From assembly GCA_028554645.1 (NCBI GenBank), contig JAQOOI010000072.1:310001-374000 (forward strand): 64,000 nt of DNA, given 5' to 3'. The stretch's first letter is position 1, and each line of letters begins with the position of its first letter. Position numbers and translations under genes: made by a program. The notes under the pieces were generated by a model, which saw nothing but the letters and a program-made list of their open reading frames with translations, was not told the origin of the DNA and did not search any database. This document shows positions 48,051 through 60,382 of the stretch, one piece after another. The DNA comes from Omphalotus guepiniiformis. Taxonomy: Eukaryota; Basidiomycota; Agaricomycetes; Agaricales; Omphalotaceae.

Positions 48051-48828
48051 TACCTACCACCATTTCTGTTTGAGGATTTCATTTTTGGATTCATTTTGTT
48101 TTTGTATCTCAATATGTAATTGTAGTCTCGGTACGAGCAGCACAGGCAATTTCTCGGACTAGGCAGCACTCTGGCATACCTGGGCATACCCCGGACCTGG
48201 AAGCATCGAGCAGCCAAGAAAAATCAGTGTACACCGTGCCTTGGACCCTCTTGGACCCTGCCTTGGACCTAAAGATTCCCATTCATTTGAGTCCGGACAA
48301 GTCGACTGCCATGCTATCCAAGCCAAAAACATGATACTTATCCGTCCAGCATCATGAATTTTGTGTCTTGGATTTTGAGTCAAGCGCCGCGAAAGTTTGT
48401 AAAATCCCGAAAATGAGTGTAGATAGAGCGGAATTTAGGCTCGTGTATACCGATGGTGACATCGTTTACAGTGTAAAAGTACATCTTCCAAGCCCAAGTA
48501 GACTTTTGGGTGATGAGAAAATGATATTCAATAGTCACAGAATGAGCAAGAACAGAGCTTGGGTTTACGATTTGAGAAGTGCAGCAGAGGGAAAGACTAG
48601 AGAGCCGTGGAGATTGGAATGACACCAGCTTTTCCCGCGCAGCGGAGATCCGTAATTGCCAAGTTTTTGACCTTGATGATAAAACTGCTCCCAGCAACCG
48701 TTTACTTTCTCTCTAGCTCTCATCACAGCAATCTTCATCCCGTCGCGGACATCGGCGACGACGACGACTAGGGAGAATAAGTGATCACTGTCTTTTGGTT
48801 TAGGTCTTAGACATCCGTTCTTTCAACC
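48051..48828. other. intergenic, no gene recognised
   Basis: About 780 bp. Short frames only (48368-48622 plus, 48380-48697 minus). A small tandem CCTTGGACC/CTTGGACCC repeat occurs at about 48238-48268. Confidence 0.4.
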
Positions 48829-49876
48829 ATGACCACCGATGCGGAAAAGCAGGCTTCTGTCGAGAGCGACGACGGTACGGCGATAACAATGACAAAATCG
48901 CATTCTCTGTGGACGTATTTGAATACTGAGGTCGATCCGGCGGAATGTACGGGTCCTCTGGCGGCGTATTGCTTCATGACGGGCTATATGTATGTTTTTT
49001 TTACATCTTACGATGAAGATGATTAGGTTCAATGGTCTCTTTTTTTTGTCTCACAGTGATGCCATATCATTCTCTGCAATCTTTGTATGGTGTGGTTTTC
49101 AAACTGGAAATTTCGTTCAGGTGAGTAGCCAAGTTCAGCTCACCTTGGCCGCGACATCGAGCGAGCGAATAACGGTGTCCAATGTTGTAGCTTTCCCTCG
49201 CCCTCGCACGTCTATTCTCAGGTCCACCAGGACAAAGGGATACTTCGTTCCACAAGGCTGACCAACAAGCCCTCACTTCTCTCATTGCTTTCAACGCCGG
49301 CGCGTTCATCGGCCGTTTAGGAGATCGTATAGGAGCGCATAAACGGATCTGGCTTGTGCTCGGTACATTCATTCAGACGCTCTTTACCATGGCCGCTGCG
49401 TTGACCTTGTGGAAGAGCGGCCAATCGAGTGTGGCGGATGACCGTGGCGATCCGTCTTGGACCAATGTGTTAACGTTCGTTTGTGTCGCTTTCATGAGCG
49501 CTAGTCTTGGGACCCAAGGGATAGTAGGAAAGAGGCTAAACACGCAGTTCACAACGACTAGTACGTTCTATCTTGCTATTATTTCTGCTCACAGTATCTG
49601 ACCTGAACCCGCCTATTCACAGTCGTCTTAACGACCGTATGGGTCGAACTCATGGCCGATCCGAAGCTATTCAACTTCCGTCAAAAAGTTATCACTCGAG
49701 ACCATAAACTCATCGCCGCTGCGTCTTTGTTCATCGGTGGATTTGTCTCTCGTGCTGTCCTCGACAAGATTGGGTCTGCGGGTGCTTTGGGTGTAGGAAC
49801 CGGCATGAGGCTCCTCATCACTCTCAGTTGGTTGTTCGTCCCGGAAAAGAAGGCTAAATCTCAGGGATCGAAGTAA
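48829..49876 (+). CDS. DUF1275 (YoaK-like) integral membrane protein
   Basis: Four exons, 48829-48989, 49057-49120, 49191-49560 and 49623-49876, give about 282 residues. The N-terminal tail is hydrophilic. The first helix region has the family signature: ACG-rich start, YIDAISFSAIFVWCGFQTGN followed by Gln. Further helices include SLIAFNAGAFIGRLGDR, GTFIQTLFTMAAALTLW and SLFIGGFVSRAVLDKIG. The block FVCVAFMSASLGTQGIVGKRLNTQFTTT matches the family's second conserved core. Function is unknown; bacterial and fungal members are predicted transporters or permease-like proteins. Complete and intact. Confidence 0.85.
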
Positions 49877-50343
49877 TGCTGCGCAACGCAGACCCGTGGG
49901 TGTGTTGGGTCTATGGGTTGGGTTGGGTGTTATACAGTTGCTCGGACTGTAAATTGGGAGTGGGGGATTCTATCACGTAGAATTTCCAGGTTAGGAAAGC
50001 TGGGTGCGAGATTTTGGATGGAAGGTGGTTTCCAAGAATGTTCACTCGGAATCTTTTGGCACATTTAGTGAACTTCTCGGAGCGCGCCGTTTGTTATACC
50101 TCTCAGACTTTCGGAGGACTTCGGGTGATTCTGTCTTCATGACCCAGTGTTATAGTGGAGGCTCTAGTTATGTTTGTCTTGTGGTTTCTATTGGGTTCGC
50201 TTTCCAAGTCTAGATTTCAGTGTTCGTTCTTGTGTGATAATATCACATCTGTCATTCCTTTGCTCGCTATACACCTGTTCATGTGCTTTCGTCTAGATAC
50301 TATCATACTGGTTCCTTACTGTAATGTACCTGGCTTTCCCTCT
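49877..50343. other. convergent intergenic region
   Basis: About 470 bp of 3' flank between two convergent genes. No gene. Confidence 0.5.
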
Positions 50344-51657
50344 TCACAAAGGACACAACCCTTTGAATACGCAATCCCTCCACGCAGCATACATCAACAC
50401 TACAAAATTCTGGCCTTCAGGACTTCCTGCTGTATACGGTATGGTATCATCCCAATTTAAAGGATTCACAGCCGGAGCAACGATGCCATTTTCCGCGACA
50501 TGCGGTATTCCCTCTCTATTCACCGAACCAAGCGTTCGTCTGATCCCATCCGCCCATTCAACATACGTTCCATCAACCGAGAACACTTCAGGTTTTAGCA
50601 CCACCATCCTATACGCCACAGAAGCCAACAAAGACGAGCCAGATGTCTCACCGTACCCATGTCCATCCCCAGTCGTATCATTGAGATAATTCCTCAATAA
50701 TCCCCCTGTCATAGTAATAGACGCCCCACGGATAGCCGCGCCGTCAAGAATCTCCTTGATCCACCCCGTGAGCGACTCTACCGCTTCGGAACCCCATCCT
50801 GATGTGAGTACCGCAGGAGCCTTTAACACCGTCGCTAGCACGCGTGTCATGCCTGCCGCGGCCCATGCGTTCCCCGTTGACCATGTTCCTGGGTCAAACA
50901 TGTACGGACCGGTAATGTGCTGCCAGACTCCGTGGTACGGGACGTCAGTAGATATGTTCAGTTTGAGGATTTGTCGGTACAGTCCGCATTGTGTTACAGC
51001 TTCTTGTAATAGACTAGCGTTGGACGTGTCGACGGCGTAGTATGCGAGAAATGGCGGTGCCATGTACATGAAATCTGCCCTATGGTATAATTGATGATCG
51101 ATCATGATTCATTAACCAAAATTTTTTATTTTTTGTAGGAGAAACACTCACCACAAATTCGGCTGATCCACGCGTTGAGATATAGCACCGTTGTAATACC
51201 TTGGCGCACCATGAAGTAAATACTCCACTTCCCTCGCCGCAGCCTCTTTCATCGTCTCATTCGTCTTTCCCAATAGCACTGCACTTACACCCAAACTCGC
51301 AGGATCACCGACAGCGCCATCCCCATCTGAGAGAACGTTCGCGCCAGTGCCGAGTACAATTTTACTCGCGGCGTATTCTAGTGAGGGGGTATTATCCTTG
51401 TCGAGGATAGGAACAGGGAAGGGAGCAGGACCAAATACTGATTGGAAAGGATTGTAGAGTTCGAGAAGAGCTTCAGAAGCTGTACCGAATTCCCAGGAAT
51501 GTGAGGGCAGAGTTTTGGCTAGGACTGCTACGGTTAGGATATCAAAACCTGGATCGATGAGGAAGGCGTTTGAGGTGGCAGAGGCTCCGGGGGCAGCCCC
51601 TTCAACAACCTTCCCTAGCTGGACAGTGCATCCGAAGAGAACTAGACCAAAGAGCAT
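50344..51657 (-). CDS. secreted six-hairpin glycosidase-like protein (GH88/GH105-type)
   Basis: Two exons on the minus strand, 51152-51657 and 50344-51079, with a 72-nt GT-AG intron, about 413 residues. The N terminus MLFGLVLFGCTVQLGKVVEG is a likely signal peptide. Exon 2 has RADFMYMAPPFLAYYAV, YHGVWQHITG, TWSTGNAWAAAGMTRVL and GYGETSGSSLLASVAYRM. This layout and its repeated Trp/Gly/Asn-Ala-Trp motifs fit the alpha/alpha six-barrel of unsaturated rhamnogalacturonyl hydrolase-like enzymes. It would act outside the cell on pectin-derived or related sugars. The exact family number is not certain from reading alone. Several N-x-S/T sites (NISTD, NDTTG, NETM) agree with secretion. Confidence 0.75.
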
Positions 51658-51958
51658 GGTGAAGATAAGAAAGAAGGAATGCGAGGAAGGATAGTGTTAT
51701 ATATTCCGTCAGATCATGGCTCGTAGGCACAACTGCTTCGTGAAATGACAGAAGATGCCCTGACGAGATTAAAAGCAATAAAATACATTGCATCTGAATG
51801 CTCTGAAAGTCAGGTGAGGCGGTGTTTCTGCGAAGATTGTTCACCCATCATGAATCTAATCATTCCCTTCTCGGTAGCTTTACAAACTCTTGATTGAAAA
51901 AATAAGCAGAGAATATACACGTACAATACATCCCATGAAGACATAAACCAACTGCAAA

Positions 51959-54900
51959 CTACGAGGTATAACCTGAAGAATTCTGAACCATTGAAGGATC
52001 TCCAGTGGAATTTATCGTGCGAAGCAGATCATCAACGCCAGTCATGTATGAACCCCAATCCTCCCACCTAAGAACCACATGTTGATCAGGGACTCGGACA
52101 GAAAATTATCGTAAAGAATCCTCCCACCGATCTCCACTGGGTGTGACCCACATACCCATCGTGTATGGGTCAAAGTTCAACATCTCGGGCTCGAGCTGTG
52201 GCTCAGGCTCGGGCTCGGGCTCACGAGCAGACAAAAGCGCACCTAGTGAGGACAGCCAATTAGATCCTTTGGAACCAAACACGCCTCTATTGCTTACCGA
52301 AACTACGCCGTAGACTATCGTTCCCCATATCTGAAGACGTTGAGGACCCGCCATACGTTCGTTGATAGGACGAAACGTCTTCTCTCGAAGGGTACTCCGA
52401 CGACGAAGGTATTTGAAAAGATGACTCGTACGTCTTTTGGCTGACCCTCTCCGGTAGATGAATCGGCAGTCTTCCCAAATCTTCAGTGTGCAACGGGAGC
52501 CCAAACAGACGTGAGACGGGTGAAATAGCTGGTGACGCTATTGATGTTGGAGGAGAGGATTGGAGGGTCTGTGGCGTCAAAACCGAAACGCCGGAGTATT
52601 GTTGAGGATGTTGGAAGAGCACAGAGGAAGACGCAGGAGTTCCCTGGAAAACGGGGGTCGAGGTGTTGGTGTCGTCTCGTCTGCGCTTCAAGGGTTCGGA
52701 ACTTGCATTCCTTTCCGTCAAGGGCACGTCGCTGACCGCGATGAACTCTAGAATGATATCGCTATATGATGTTCTTCAGTCAGAGCTCGCAAACAGATCA
52801 CAGGAGGGAATGACACACCACAAACGGCCAGCAATTTGCCATCTATGCGTGATAATTTTTTTTTCAGAATGTCAACGTTGTGGCATGAAGCTAACCTACA
52901 CACCTTCTTTCATACTGCTTCAATGCATCGACACACTTGTACACATCACTCATCTCCCTCACCGGGTCCAATGAGAGACCCGATCGCTTCCCTCTCCAAT
53001 AATTGAGCAAAAGCACTATGGCAGCGTTAAACAGACTCATCTGGATAACCAAAGTTTCAGCGCTGAATGAGTGAGAACCGAAGACGAAGAAAGACTTACG
53101 AAGGTGTTCGGAAAGGGAATATACGATCCCCGTATATCCAACACATGAGAACAGGACCTCGCAGCATTCGCGCATACAGCCAGAGAAGAGTATGACATGC
53201 CTGACGATTTGTTTTCATTGTTTGCGATGAAAGGCCGATGTATTTGAATTTGAATCCAGTAGTAGGCACTATAGAGGCACGAGGATTGTTCGAAGTAAGA
53301 CTGGTTTTCATGGTGTGGATTCCATCGCACTATTGCCGCACGAGACGATGTCAGGTTTGGACACAAAACATTGAAAGAAGAGAGGTCTAACGGTGATCAG
53401 GTACTTCATCTACCCATTTATTTAACGCTGAATCGAGCTCGACGACTGCTTTCTCGTCCCACGTGTCATCAACAATGTTCGACCACTGCTCTACTTTCTG
53501 GACTGCAAACTGAGCACTCGAGTCAGCCTCGTCGCATAGAAGAAGGGCATGAAAACACACCAAGTGATATTGAGCGAACCCCAAAATATTCAACAGCTTT
53601 AGATGCGCTACCCAAGCCTCGACGTAAGAGGGTTTGCCTGGCGGTTGACGGAATGCCTTCTCAGGATCCGGATGCTCCCAAAACTCATCGTCGCACGCGA
53701 TAGGAAAGTCCAAGTCGTAACTGCATATAAATCCTGATCAGCGGGAGTAACATGTAGAATATTCTTGACATACTCTGCAGGATTTGAAGCCCTCGGCCGT
53801 CCAAGGAAAGTGCTCATGTACACATCAATGCAGACCAAAACCCAGAATGCCCTTTTCCATAGTTCATTCTGTACAGAGGCCTTCTTTCCGTTGTACAATC
53901 GGCGATGCGCCCCAACCGTCTGGCCGTAACGTATGCCAATGCCGATTAACGACCAGCAAACGTCTGGCGTAGAGGTCGATTGGAGGAACAGGACGGAGGT
54001 CTACACTCAATGTTAGTCTTGTATTTTTGGGCAAGGAGGGAATGACGACATACGCAGATCAATTGCACTTCGTATAGAGAAGGCCGAAACGATAACGATG
54101 GGCGGGGAGGGTAAATTTGCCTGAAGAATTCCCAGCCTTGAAAAACCGCTTAATGCGTGATTTTCTCCGCAGAAGCGACAAATTGATTCCTCACCAACAC
54201 TATGCTCGGAATCTGAGCCTATGTAAAAGACTCTTGGATCATCGCTGAACCTCGCACCGATTGCGCACACTGACAGCACCAATTCCCCGAAATGCCGATC
54301 ACGATAGTGTAGGTCATCATTGATGTTACTCTCGAATGAGGGTCGGTGGAGCAGAGGGATGAAACTATTGTGTTTCGTGAAAAAGAGGTCGACGAGGGTA
54401 ATGAGAAGGTCTGTATCGGGGAATACAAGGGGAGGGAGTATCAGAGGATCCACCTTTTGCCACTGGACTCGGCGGGGGGAATAAGTATGGGTACTTGCAA
54501 TAGATAGATAAATAAGATAATACCGGATTAACAGTCCAGAACGCCAATCTCTTCGGCGGCGGCCGCTTCCCATCATACTCATTCTTTACAGACGAATACT
54601 CATTCTTCACATCAATCACCGTCTTCAATAACGCCATCTGGCTCGACTTGCCAAAGAAACTATTCTTTGTACCATTGAGCTCCAATCGCCTGAGCGGGTC
54701 GGAGATTTCAACCTCGACGAAATCGTCCCCTTTACTTTCAGTGAACGCTGACGAATACACCGGTCGGGGAGAAGAGTGGGTGTCAGAAGGTGAAGATGAG
54801 CGTCGAATGGCAGCAAGCTCCTTTTCCAGCGAGCGTGCATAGGCAGCTACTTCTGTAAGAACTTTGCGAATGGTGGTGGAATCAGAAGGAGGAGTGTAAG

Positions 54901-55429
54901 GAGTAGAAGTGGACAAAATCGCTGATATTTGAGTTCGAGCAAAGTCATTTCCTCCTTCGGCGGAAGTAGTTGAATGCTGCGGTGGTGATAAATTACTTGA
55001 GGATGCCTTTGCTTTCTATATGCTATGCTCATCAGATTTGGGGGATAAATAGTAATAGTGAAAACGCACCCTCTTTGACAGAAGATGCGTACATTCTGAA
55101 TTGAACGCGATACAGTTCGAGCAAATGTTTCCTGGCATCTGGCCACTGTCGCCTAAGAAATTATCGCTTTGAATGCCGAAATTCCCCACAAGTAACACTT
55201 ACAACGAACTAGATCGTTATGTGTTGTTCATGAGCAAGCTCTGAAGTTCAAGTTGGAAAAATATCAACCCACTCTTTTTCTAGAATTAGCATTATTAGCA
55301 TCTCGTAGAGTACACAGTTAAAATTCAACGCCGAACCTGTCTACATAGATCACAAGCATTCTGTAATCTTCTCCTCTTGAAACCGCCTGGTGGCTCGTCG
55401 TATAGTGGTTTTTGCCCTTGCTTTTCCAT
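51959..55429 (-). CDS. Zn2Cys6 fungal transcription factor, minus-strand member of a divergent pair
   Basis: The start is the ATG at 55429. Exon 1 (55337-55429, 31 codons) ends in NACDLCRQ. Two micro-exons follow: 55273-55279 (7 nt) and 55203-55208 (6 nt), then 55070-55152. Spliced phases agree exactly and produce CDLCRQKKIRC-DSGQMPGNI-CSNC-IAFNSEC, a perfect C-x2-C-x6-C-x9-C-x2-C-x6-C cluster. Downstream come a coiled linker (ARSLEKELAAI) and the fungal-specific regulatory domain. The latter shows NSFIPLLHRPSFE, RHFGELVLSVCAIGARFSDDPRV, FLGRPRA, DDEFWEHPDPEKAF and YYWIQIQIHRPFI. A Ser/Pro-rich region ends in a conserved tail DWGSYMTGVDDLLRTIN, also found at the end of the neighbour. It is a nuclear DNA-binding regulator with unknown targets. 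Low coordinate = TAG at 51959-51961. Middle introns were not all fixed. Confidence 0.82.
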
Positions 55430-56238
55430 GTATCCAAACGCTGAAAATTTACGTTCGAAGGTGATTAGGAGAAATGAGAGTTGTTGTTCTGATATAAATC
55501 AACGGAATTTCAGAATGAACATATGGCGGGGCATCGCTGACGCGTCCGATCATGATGAGATTGAAGAGACAAATCGAGGCTGTGCTGGAGTCTGGACGCT
55601 GCTCTTGCGCTATTCAGACCTGATATTCACCGACTACAAGAGTACCCATCGCTAGCCATCGCCTCGTACTTGACGCATGTGCCACTGGTCCATTGGCGAA
55701 GACCGATAGAGTTTGTAAGTGGATTTCACAGTAACTGAATCAATTCCCTGCAGAGATGCTCGAGTCTACGTTTGCATCCAGAGATATCGAAATCGGCCTC
55801 AGGCTCATGAGATCCACAAATTGGAATTGTAACTTAAAGTATGATGATTGGCGCACATGATTTTACCAACGACGATCCTATCAGCGACTTCGTGATCTCG
55901 AACAGCCACAAGCAAGTGGGTCAGTCATGTACGTATCGATGGATCGCGACAGGAACTACTTCGTCAATGTCCGTTTTTTGGCTCGCTGACGACCTTTGGA
56001 TGTATATACAGGACATTCTGTGTTCTAAACCAGACCATGACATACTGATACATCTTGACTCCATCAAAGTGCAAGATATGCATCGAGAATGCCAACCTGG
56101 CAACCCCCCACCACGTTGAGCGCACCGTTGGACTGTTTCATAAAAATCGTTAAATAATACTTCTCACATCGGCACACAACGACCATGCTGAATATATACT
56201 TTGAAGTTTGCAGTAACACTGTATGATGCCAGTGATAA

Positions 56239-56377
56239 CACTGCCAACAATTCAACATAAATTCCATGGGAAAATGTTAAAAATATGATGAAATTACATC
56301 AAAAGTTTAATTTTTCATGTTATTTCACCATTTTTGTAATATTTTTCCGTGGGATTTATGTTGAATTGTTGGCAGTG
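56239..56377. mobile_element. 139-bp foldback MITE, solitary copy with TAA target duplication
   Basis: Ends CACTGCCAACAATTCAACAT / reverse complement identical, near-palindromic over about 62 bp per arm. Flanked by TAA on both sides (56236-56238 and 56378-56380). Same length and family as the copies at 35805 and 40008, and better preserved at its ends. The 3-bp T-A-A duplication resembles PIF/Harbinger-type elements. Confidence 0.85.
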
Positions 56378-56528
56378 TAACGAGTCGTAATCCTACCTTG
56401 TTCTTTTATCCAGCTTGTTCGCTGGCAAATGGATACATCTTATACATCTTCCAAAGTTCCTCGACTGGACTACAAATTCAAGTCCTCTATGGCAATTGCA
56501 AGAAAAATGGATAGAACTCAGTCATATC

Positions 56529-56612
56529 AAGTCCCCGCCGCGGTTCGAACGCGGGACCTCGGGATCGGTTGACAATTGCAATCCCACGCTATACCACTTA
56601 GCTACGGAGACC
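56529..56612 (-). tRNA. tRNA-Cys(GCA) with a short intron
   Basis: Minus strand begins GGTCTCCGTAGC. The acceptor stem pairs GGTCTCC with GGGGACT, discriminator T. D arm AGC...GC with AAGTGGTA loop; T arm CCGCG-TTCGAAC-CGCGG. The anticodon stem TGGGA/TCCCG gives loop TT-GCA-A, then an intron of about 10 nt (TTGTCAACCG) after position 37. An alternative register would give TTG (Gln), but position 33 and the stem fit Cys better. Confidence 0.75.
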
Positions 56613-56730
56613 CGCTCTTCCACACCAAGACATAAGACTCGGACCGGGTTCCGGCGCAGCAAGGGTCCGCCACTGGTACCGAATCTTGCTACTACGGGGT
56701 AATCTCCTTCTGCTCATTAATATTCAGGTC

Positions 56731-59700
56731 ATGTCTGGCGACGACAGCGATCAGGCCACCCGTGGGGTAAAGAAACCTCGACTGCAAAATGCGTGCGATC
56801 AGTGTCGGAGAAGAAAGAGTGAGCCCAGCCATTCGTTGGTTGAATTGTACGGAGTAGGCTAAAGCGTCACTGAGCAGTTAGGTGTACGTGTAACAATGAA
56901 TCAGGTATCTTCTGTGCGGTCGTACTTATGTTGTGGTGGTTTACAGGCGATAGTGGAAAGAGGATCGGAAACTATTGTACGAATTGCTTAGCGTTTCGCC
57001 TTGATTGCACACATGTGCTTGCAACGGCTAAAAAGGTGGGTCGACGCAATATTGCTGAGGATTCTGACTCTCATTGCTATCATTTGACAAGTAGAAACGA
57101 GGTCCACCGAAAGGGTGAGTTGATAGGTGAAATGAATTGGTGAATGTGTCGATGAATACATAACCTTACTAGGACACCGAAGGGCCACCGAACAGTGCAA
57201 TCCATCGTCGCATCCATCCTATCCCCTACAAAACCCTATGTCGTTCCTGATGACCCATCCGTAGTCCTTCGAATTTTCACCGACCTAGCAAACCACATAC
57301 AAACACTCGAGGACGAGCTAGTGGGATACCGAAAGCAACAATACTGGAGTTCAGGCTCTCTTGGTCTTATGGATGACATGTCTGCTTCTATACCCCCTGG
57401 GTCATACGTGGATATCGATAGTGCTGCCTTGGAGGGCTTGTCGGACGATATGAAGAGGTTGAGCGTGATTCAGGCCAATACGAGACATTTTGGGAATTCA
57501 AGTAGTATTATGCTTGTTAAGACGGCGATGGATATCAAGAAGGAATATCATGAAGAGCAAGGGTTACCCCCGCCTGTCTCTGCGGCGGGAGTACCTGTGG
57601 GAATCAAAAGAGAGGAGTTTTGGACTATTCACCCGGTATGTTCTCGGAGACATGGCCGTACTTTTTCAGGGCTAATCTTATCATCTAGTGGCAAAACCCC
57701 CCTTCAGATCCATGTCCACCATACTCCTTCCCTCCAGCCGACCTACTGCACCAGTTCATCGCCCTATTCTTCACTGAATGCAACAAATTTCTTCCCATCT
57801 TATATCGACCGTCGTTCGAGCGCTCCGTAGCCGAAGGTTTACACTACCGCAATCGACATTTCGGTGCGCTGGTATTGGCCGTGTGTGCGGTTGGTGCGAG
57901 GTTATCGGATGACCCAAGGGTTTTCTTTGATGTGGACGTAGATGGTCAAGGGGAGGAGAGGGAAAGTAGCAGGAGCAAATTCTCGCAGCATAGTGCTGGC
58001 TGGCAGTGGATTAAACAAATTAGATTGATGAGTAACACATTCACGGAACCCCCTTCGTTGTATCAAGTGCAGATGTATGGTGTGAGTGCTGGATTCAACG
58101 TCTCATTTCTTTTTATTCATGCGTTCTTTGCATTGTTAGATCTATGTCATGTTCATGTATGCTACCTCAACTCCAGAGGTTTGCTGGGTCCTCGTCAGTC
58201 TCGGTGTCCGATACGCGCAGGACGTCGGTGCACATAGGAAACGCTCTGACTCTCGAAAACCCACTGTTGAGGGTGAATCCTGGAAACGCGTGGTCTGGAT
58301 GTTATATGTTTTGGATATTTTCTGCAGTGCGTTTCTAGGAAGGCCGAGAGCGCTTTCTACGGAAGAGTGAGTATGCTAGTAACTAATTTTCGTCACTCGA
58401 GAATGATTTTCGAGATTAGTTTCGATGTCGAATATCCAATTGATTGTGATGACGAATATTGGGAACACCCTGATCCTGAGCAGGCTTTCAAGCAGCCTGC
58501 AGGGAGACCCTCTGCGATATCGTATTGGATTACGTTTTTGAAGCTCGCGGATATCCTGGGTTTTGCTCAGCGTACTCTTGTGCGTCTCTTTCACTTTCCT
58601 CGAAACTCCTGGCCCATTGCTTTGATTGTATAAGTTCTCGGTCCGACGAAGAGAGAACAAGGCTGGGGCGGATGTGTCTGGTCTCAAGTGGAACGAAAAG
58701 ATTGTCACGGAGCTTGACTCGAGTTTGAATAAATGGACTGATTCCATACCTGAACATTGTAAGTCACCCCAACGAATAAGTCATCACTTTCGGTATTAGA
58801 CTATTTACTGTCGTTTTTTTTCCTTAGTGAAATGGGACCCAGATAGGAAGAATATCGATCACCTCAGGCAATCTACGATGTTATACGTTACCTACTACTG
58901 GGTTCAGATCCAAATTCACCGACCGTTCATTGCCGTTCCAGGAAGGGAGTCTGTTTTGAGCTTTCCTTCTTTAGCTATATGCGCAAATGCGGCGAGATCG
59001 TGTTGCCACGTTGTCGAAGTGCTACAACGGAGAGCATTCTTTATTACGCCGAATGTACTGGTTAGTCATTTCATCATATGCAATGCCGTGTATGCTAATG
59101 CGAAGACATAGATGGCATTGTTCAATGCGGCGATTATGTTGCTGCTCAATGTTTGGAGAGGAGCACGGCTCAAACCGTACGCAGATATTGATAATGCGTA
59201 TACGGACGTGTATAAGTGTATGAATATGATTAAAGCATATGAGCACAAGTACGTTTATCATTCTTCAGACCTTGGAATTAACGGAATTAACATGTTAATG
59301 GTTAACTGCAGGTACCAAGTTGCGGGTCGCTTCTGGTTTGTAGCAGGTTTTCTTGTTAGTCCGACGCGTACTGAAATTCTTTAAATAGGGATATTCTCTG
59401 TGAAGTGATATCTGTCACCCATAAACACCACGATCAATCTATCGCTGCTAGCTCTCTGAAACGGAATAGAGATGCAAACGACTACTCAAGCGCTAGTGTC
59501 TCGCACACGGAGAATATCAATAAAGATGAAAATGAGCAACGGATGATAGCAGGCAGTCAACGAGTTTCCTTAGCTTTGGACAGAAGAAGAGGTCTCTCCG
59601 GCGCTCCATCTACCAGCGGTGCTTCTTCTTCTGACGGTCCCGCTGGTACCGCTTCAGGGTCCGAACAAATGCTGTTTACGCTGCCGGTCCATAGTGATGA

Positions 59701-60382
59701 GCTTGGTAGTCTACCCGTTGATGCTTCGTTTGACTGGCTGGATAGCGTCGGCGCGACCGTGCCCGATGGTCCTGGTACACAGTTTACGCAGCGGCAGCCT
59801 ATCTTTGGCTCCGAACAGGATAGTTGGTCCTATACGCAGCTACAGCCACATTCGCAAGCTCCAGCACAGCGGGCCGATCTAAACACGCTGAAAACCTCGT
59901 CGGTGCCGGTAGACCAGACACAGGGTCAAGCAGCGTTCATGCTAGATAATTTTACGAGCACTCAGGCTGGTGATTATTATCTGCGCGACGATTATTCTAG
60001 GGCTCAGCATGATAGTACGCTGGGTGCAGTTCCGACTCATCCGGAGCGGTTTTTGGCTGCGGGTTTGCATACAGCGTTAGGTACTGGAGGTGAGCTTCTA
60101 TCTTGCTCGCGAGTTTTGTTCCCAGGTCGTTAACGACGTTTGGGTGGAAAGGTTTAAATGTTCCGACACTATACGGTGATACGCAAACGACGGCGGACCC
60201 GGTGATGATGAATATGGGTTCTCCAACTACACATGACAGGTATGTTTCGAGATATTATACATGATTGATTCTAGCTGGTTGACGACCTTTCTCTATGTAG
60301 TGATTGGAATGATTGGGGATCATATATTGCTAGCGTCGATGAGGTGCTACGAGCAATGGATATGAATCCGACTGGACTTTGA
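56731..60382 (+). CDS. Zn2Cys6 fungal transcription factor, plus-strand member of the divergent pair
   Basis: Exon 1 is 56731-56818 (MSGDDSDQATRGVKKPRLQN... to RRRK), a 6-nt micro-exon is 56878-56883, and exon 3 is 56947-57035. Splicing yields CDQCRRRKIRC-DSGKRIGNY-CTNC-LAFRLDC, a perfect Zn2Cys6 cluster with the same spacing as the paralog at 51959-55429. Then come HIQTLEDEL (short coiled coil) and the fungal regulatory domain (NKFLPILYRPSFERS, RHFGALVLAVCAVGARLSDDPRV, WVLVSLGVRYAQDVGAHRKR, FLGRPRA, DDEYWEHPDPEQAF, YYWVQIQIHRPFI). A Ser/Gln-rich tail ends WNDWGSYIASVDEVLRAMDM. It differs from the paralog by lacking the intron that creates the 7-nt exon there. Predicted nuclear regulator; the pair may share upstream control through the 1.3-kb divergent region. 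The last exons near 60230-60382 are approximate. Confidence 0.82.

Larger units (their letters stand above)
55430..56730. other. divergent intergenic region between the two Zn2Cys6 genes
   Basis: About 1.3 kb shared upstream region holding a solitary foldback MITE (56239-56377) and tRNA-Cys (56529-56612). The frames at 55377-55655 and 55841-56119 show no domain and are not called. Confidence 0.5.

Noticed and set aside
55841..56119. 92-codon frame between the two regulators
   Set aside because: No domain and no splice partners; probably chance.
56878..56904. 27-nt exon instead of the 6-nt micro-exon in the plus-strand regulator
   Set aside because: It also keeps the frame, but inserts seven residues between zinc Cys 3 and 4 and breaks the exact spacing shared with the paralog.
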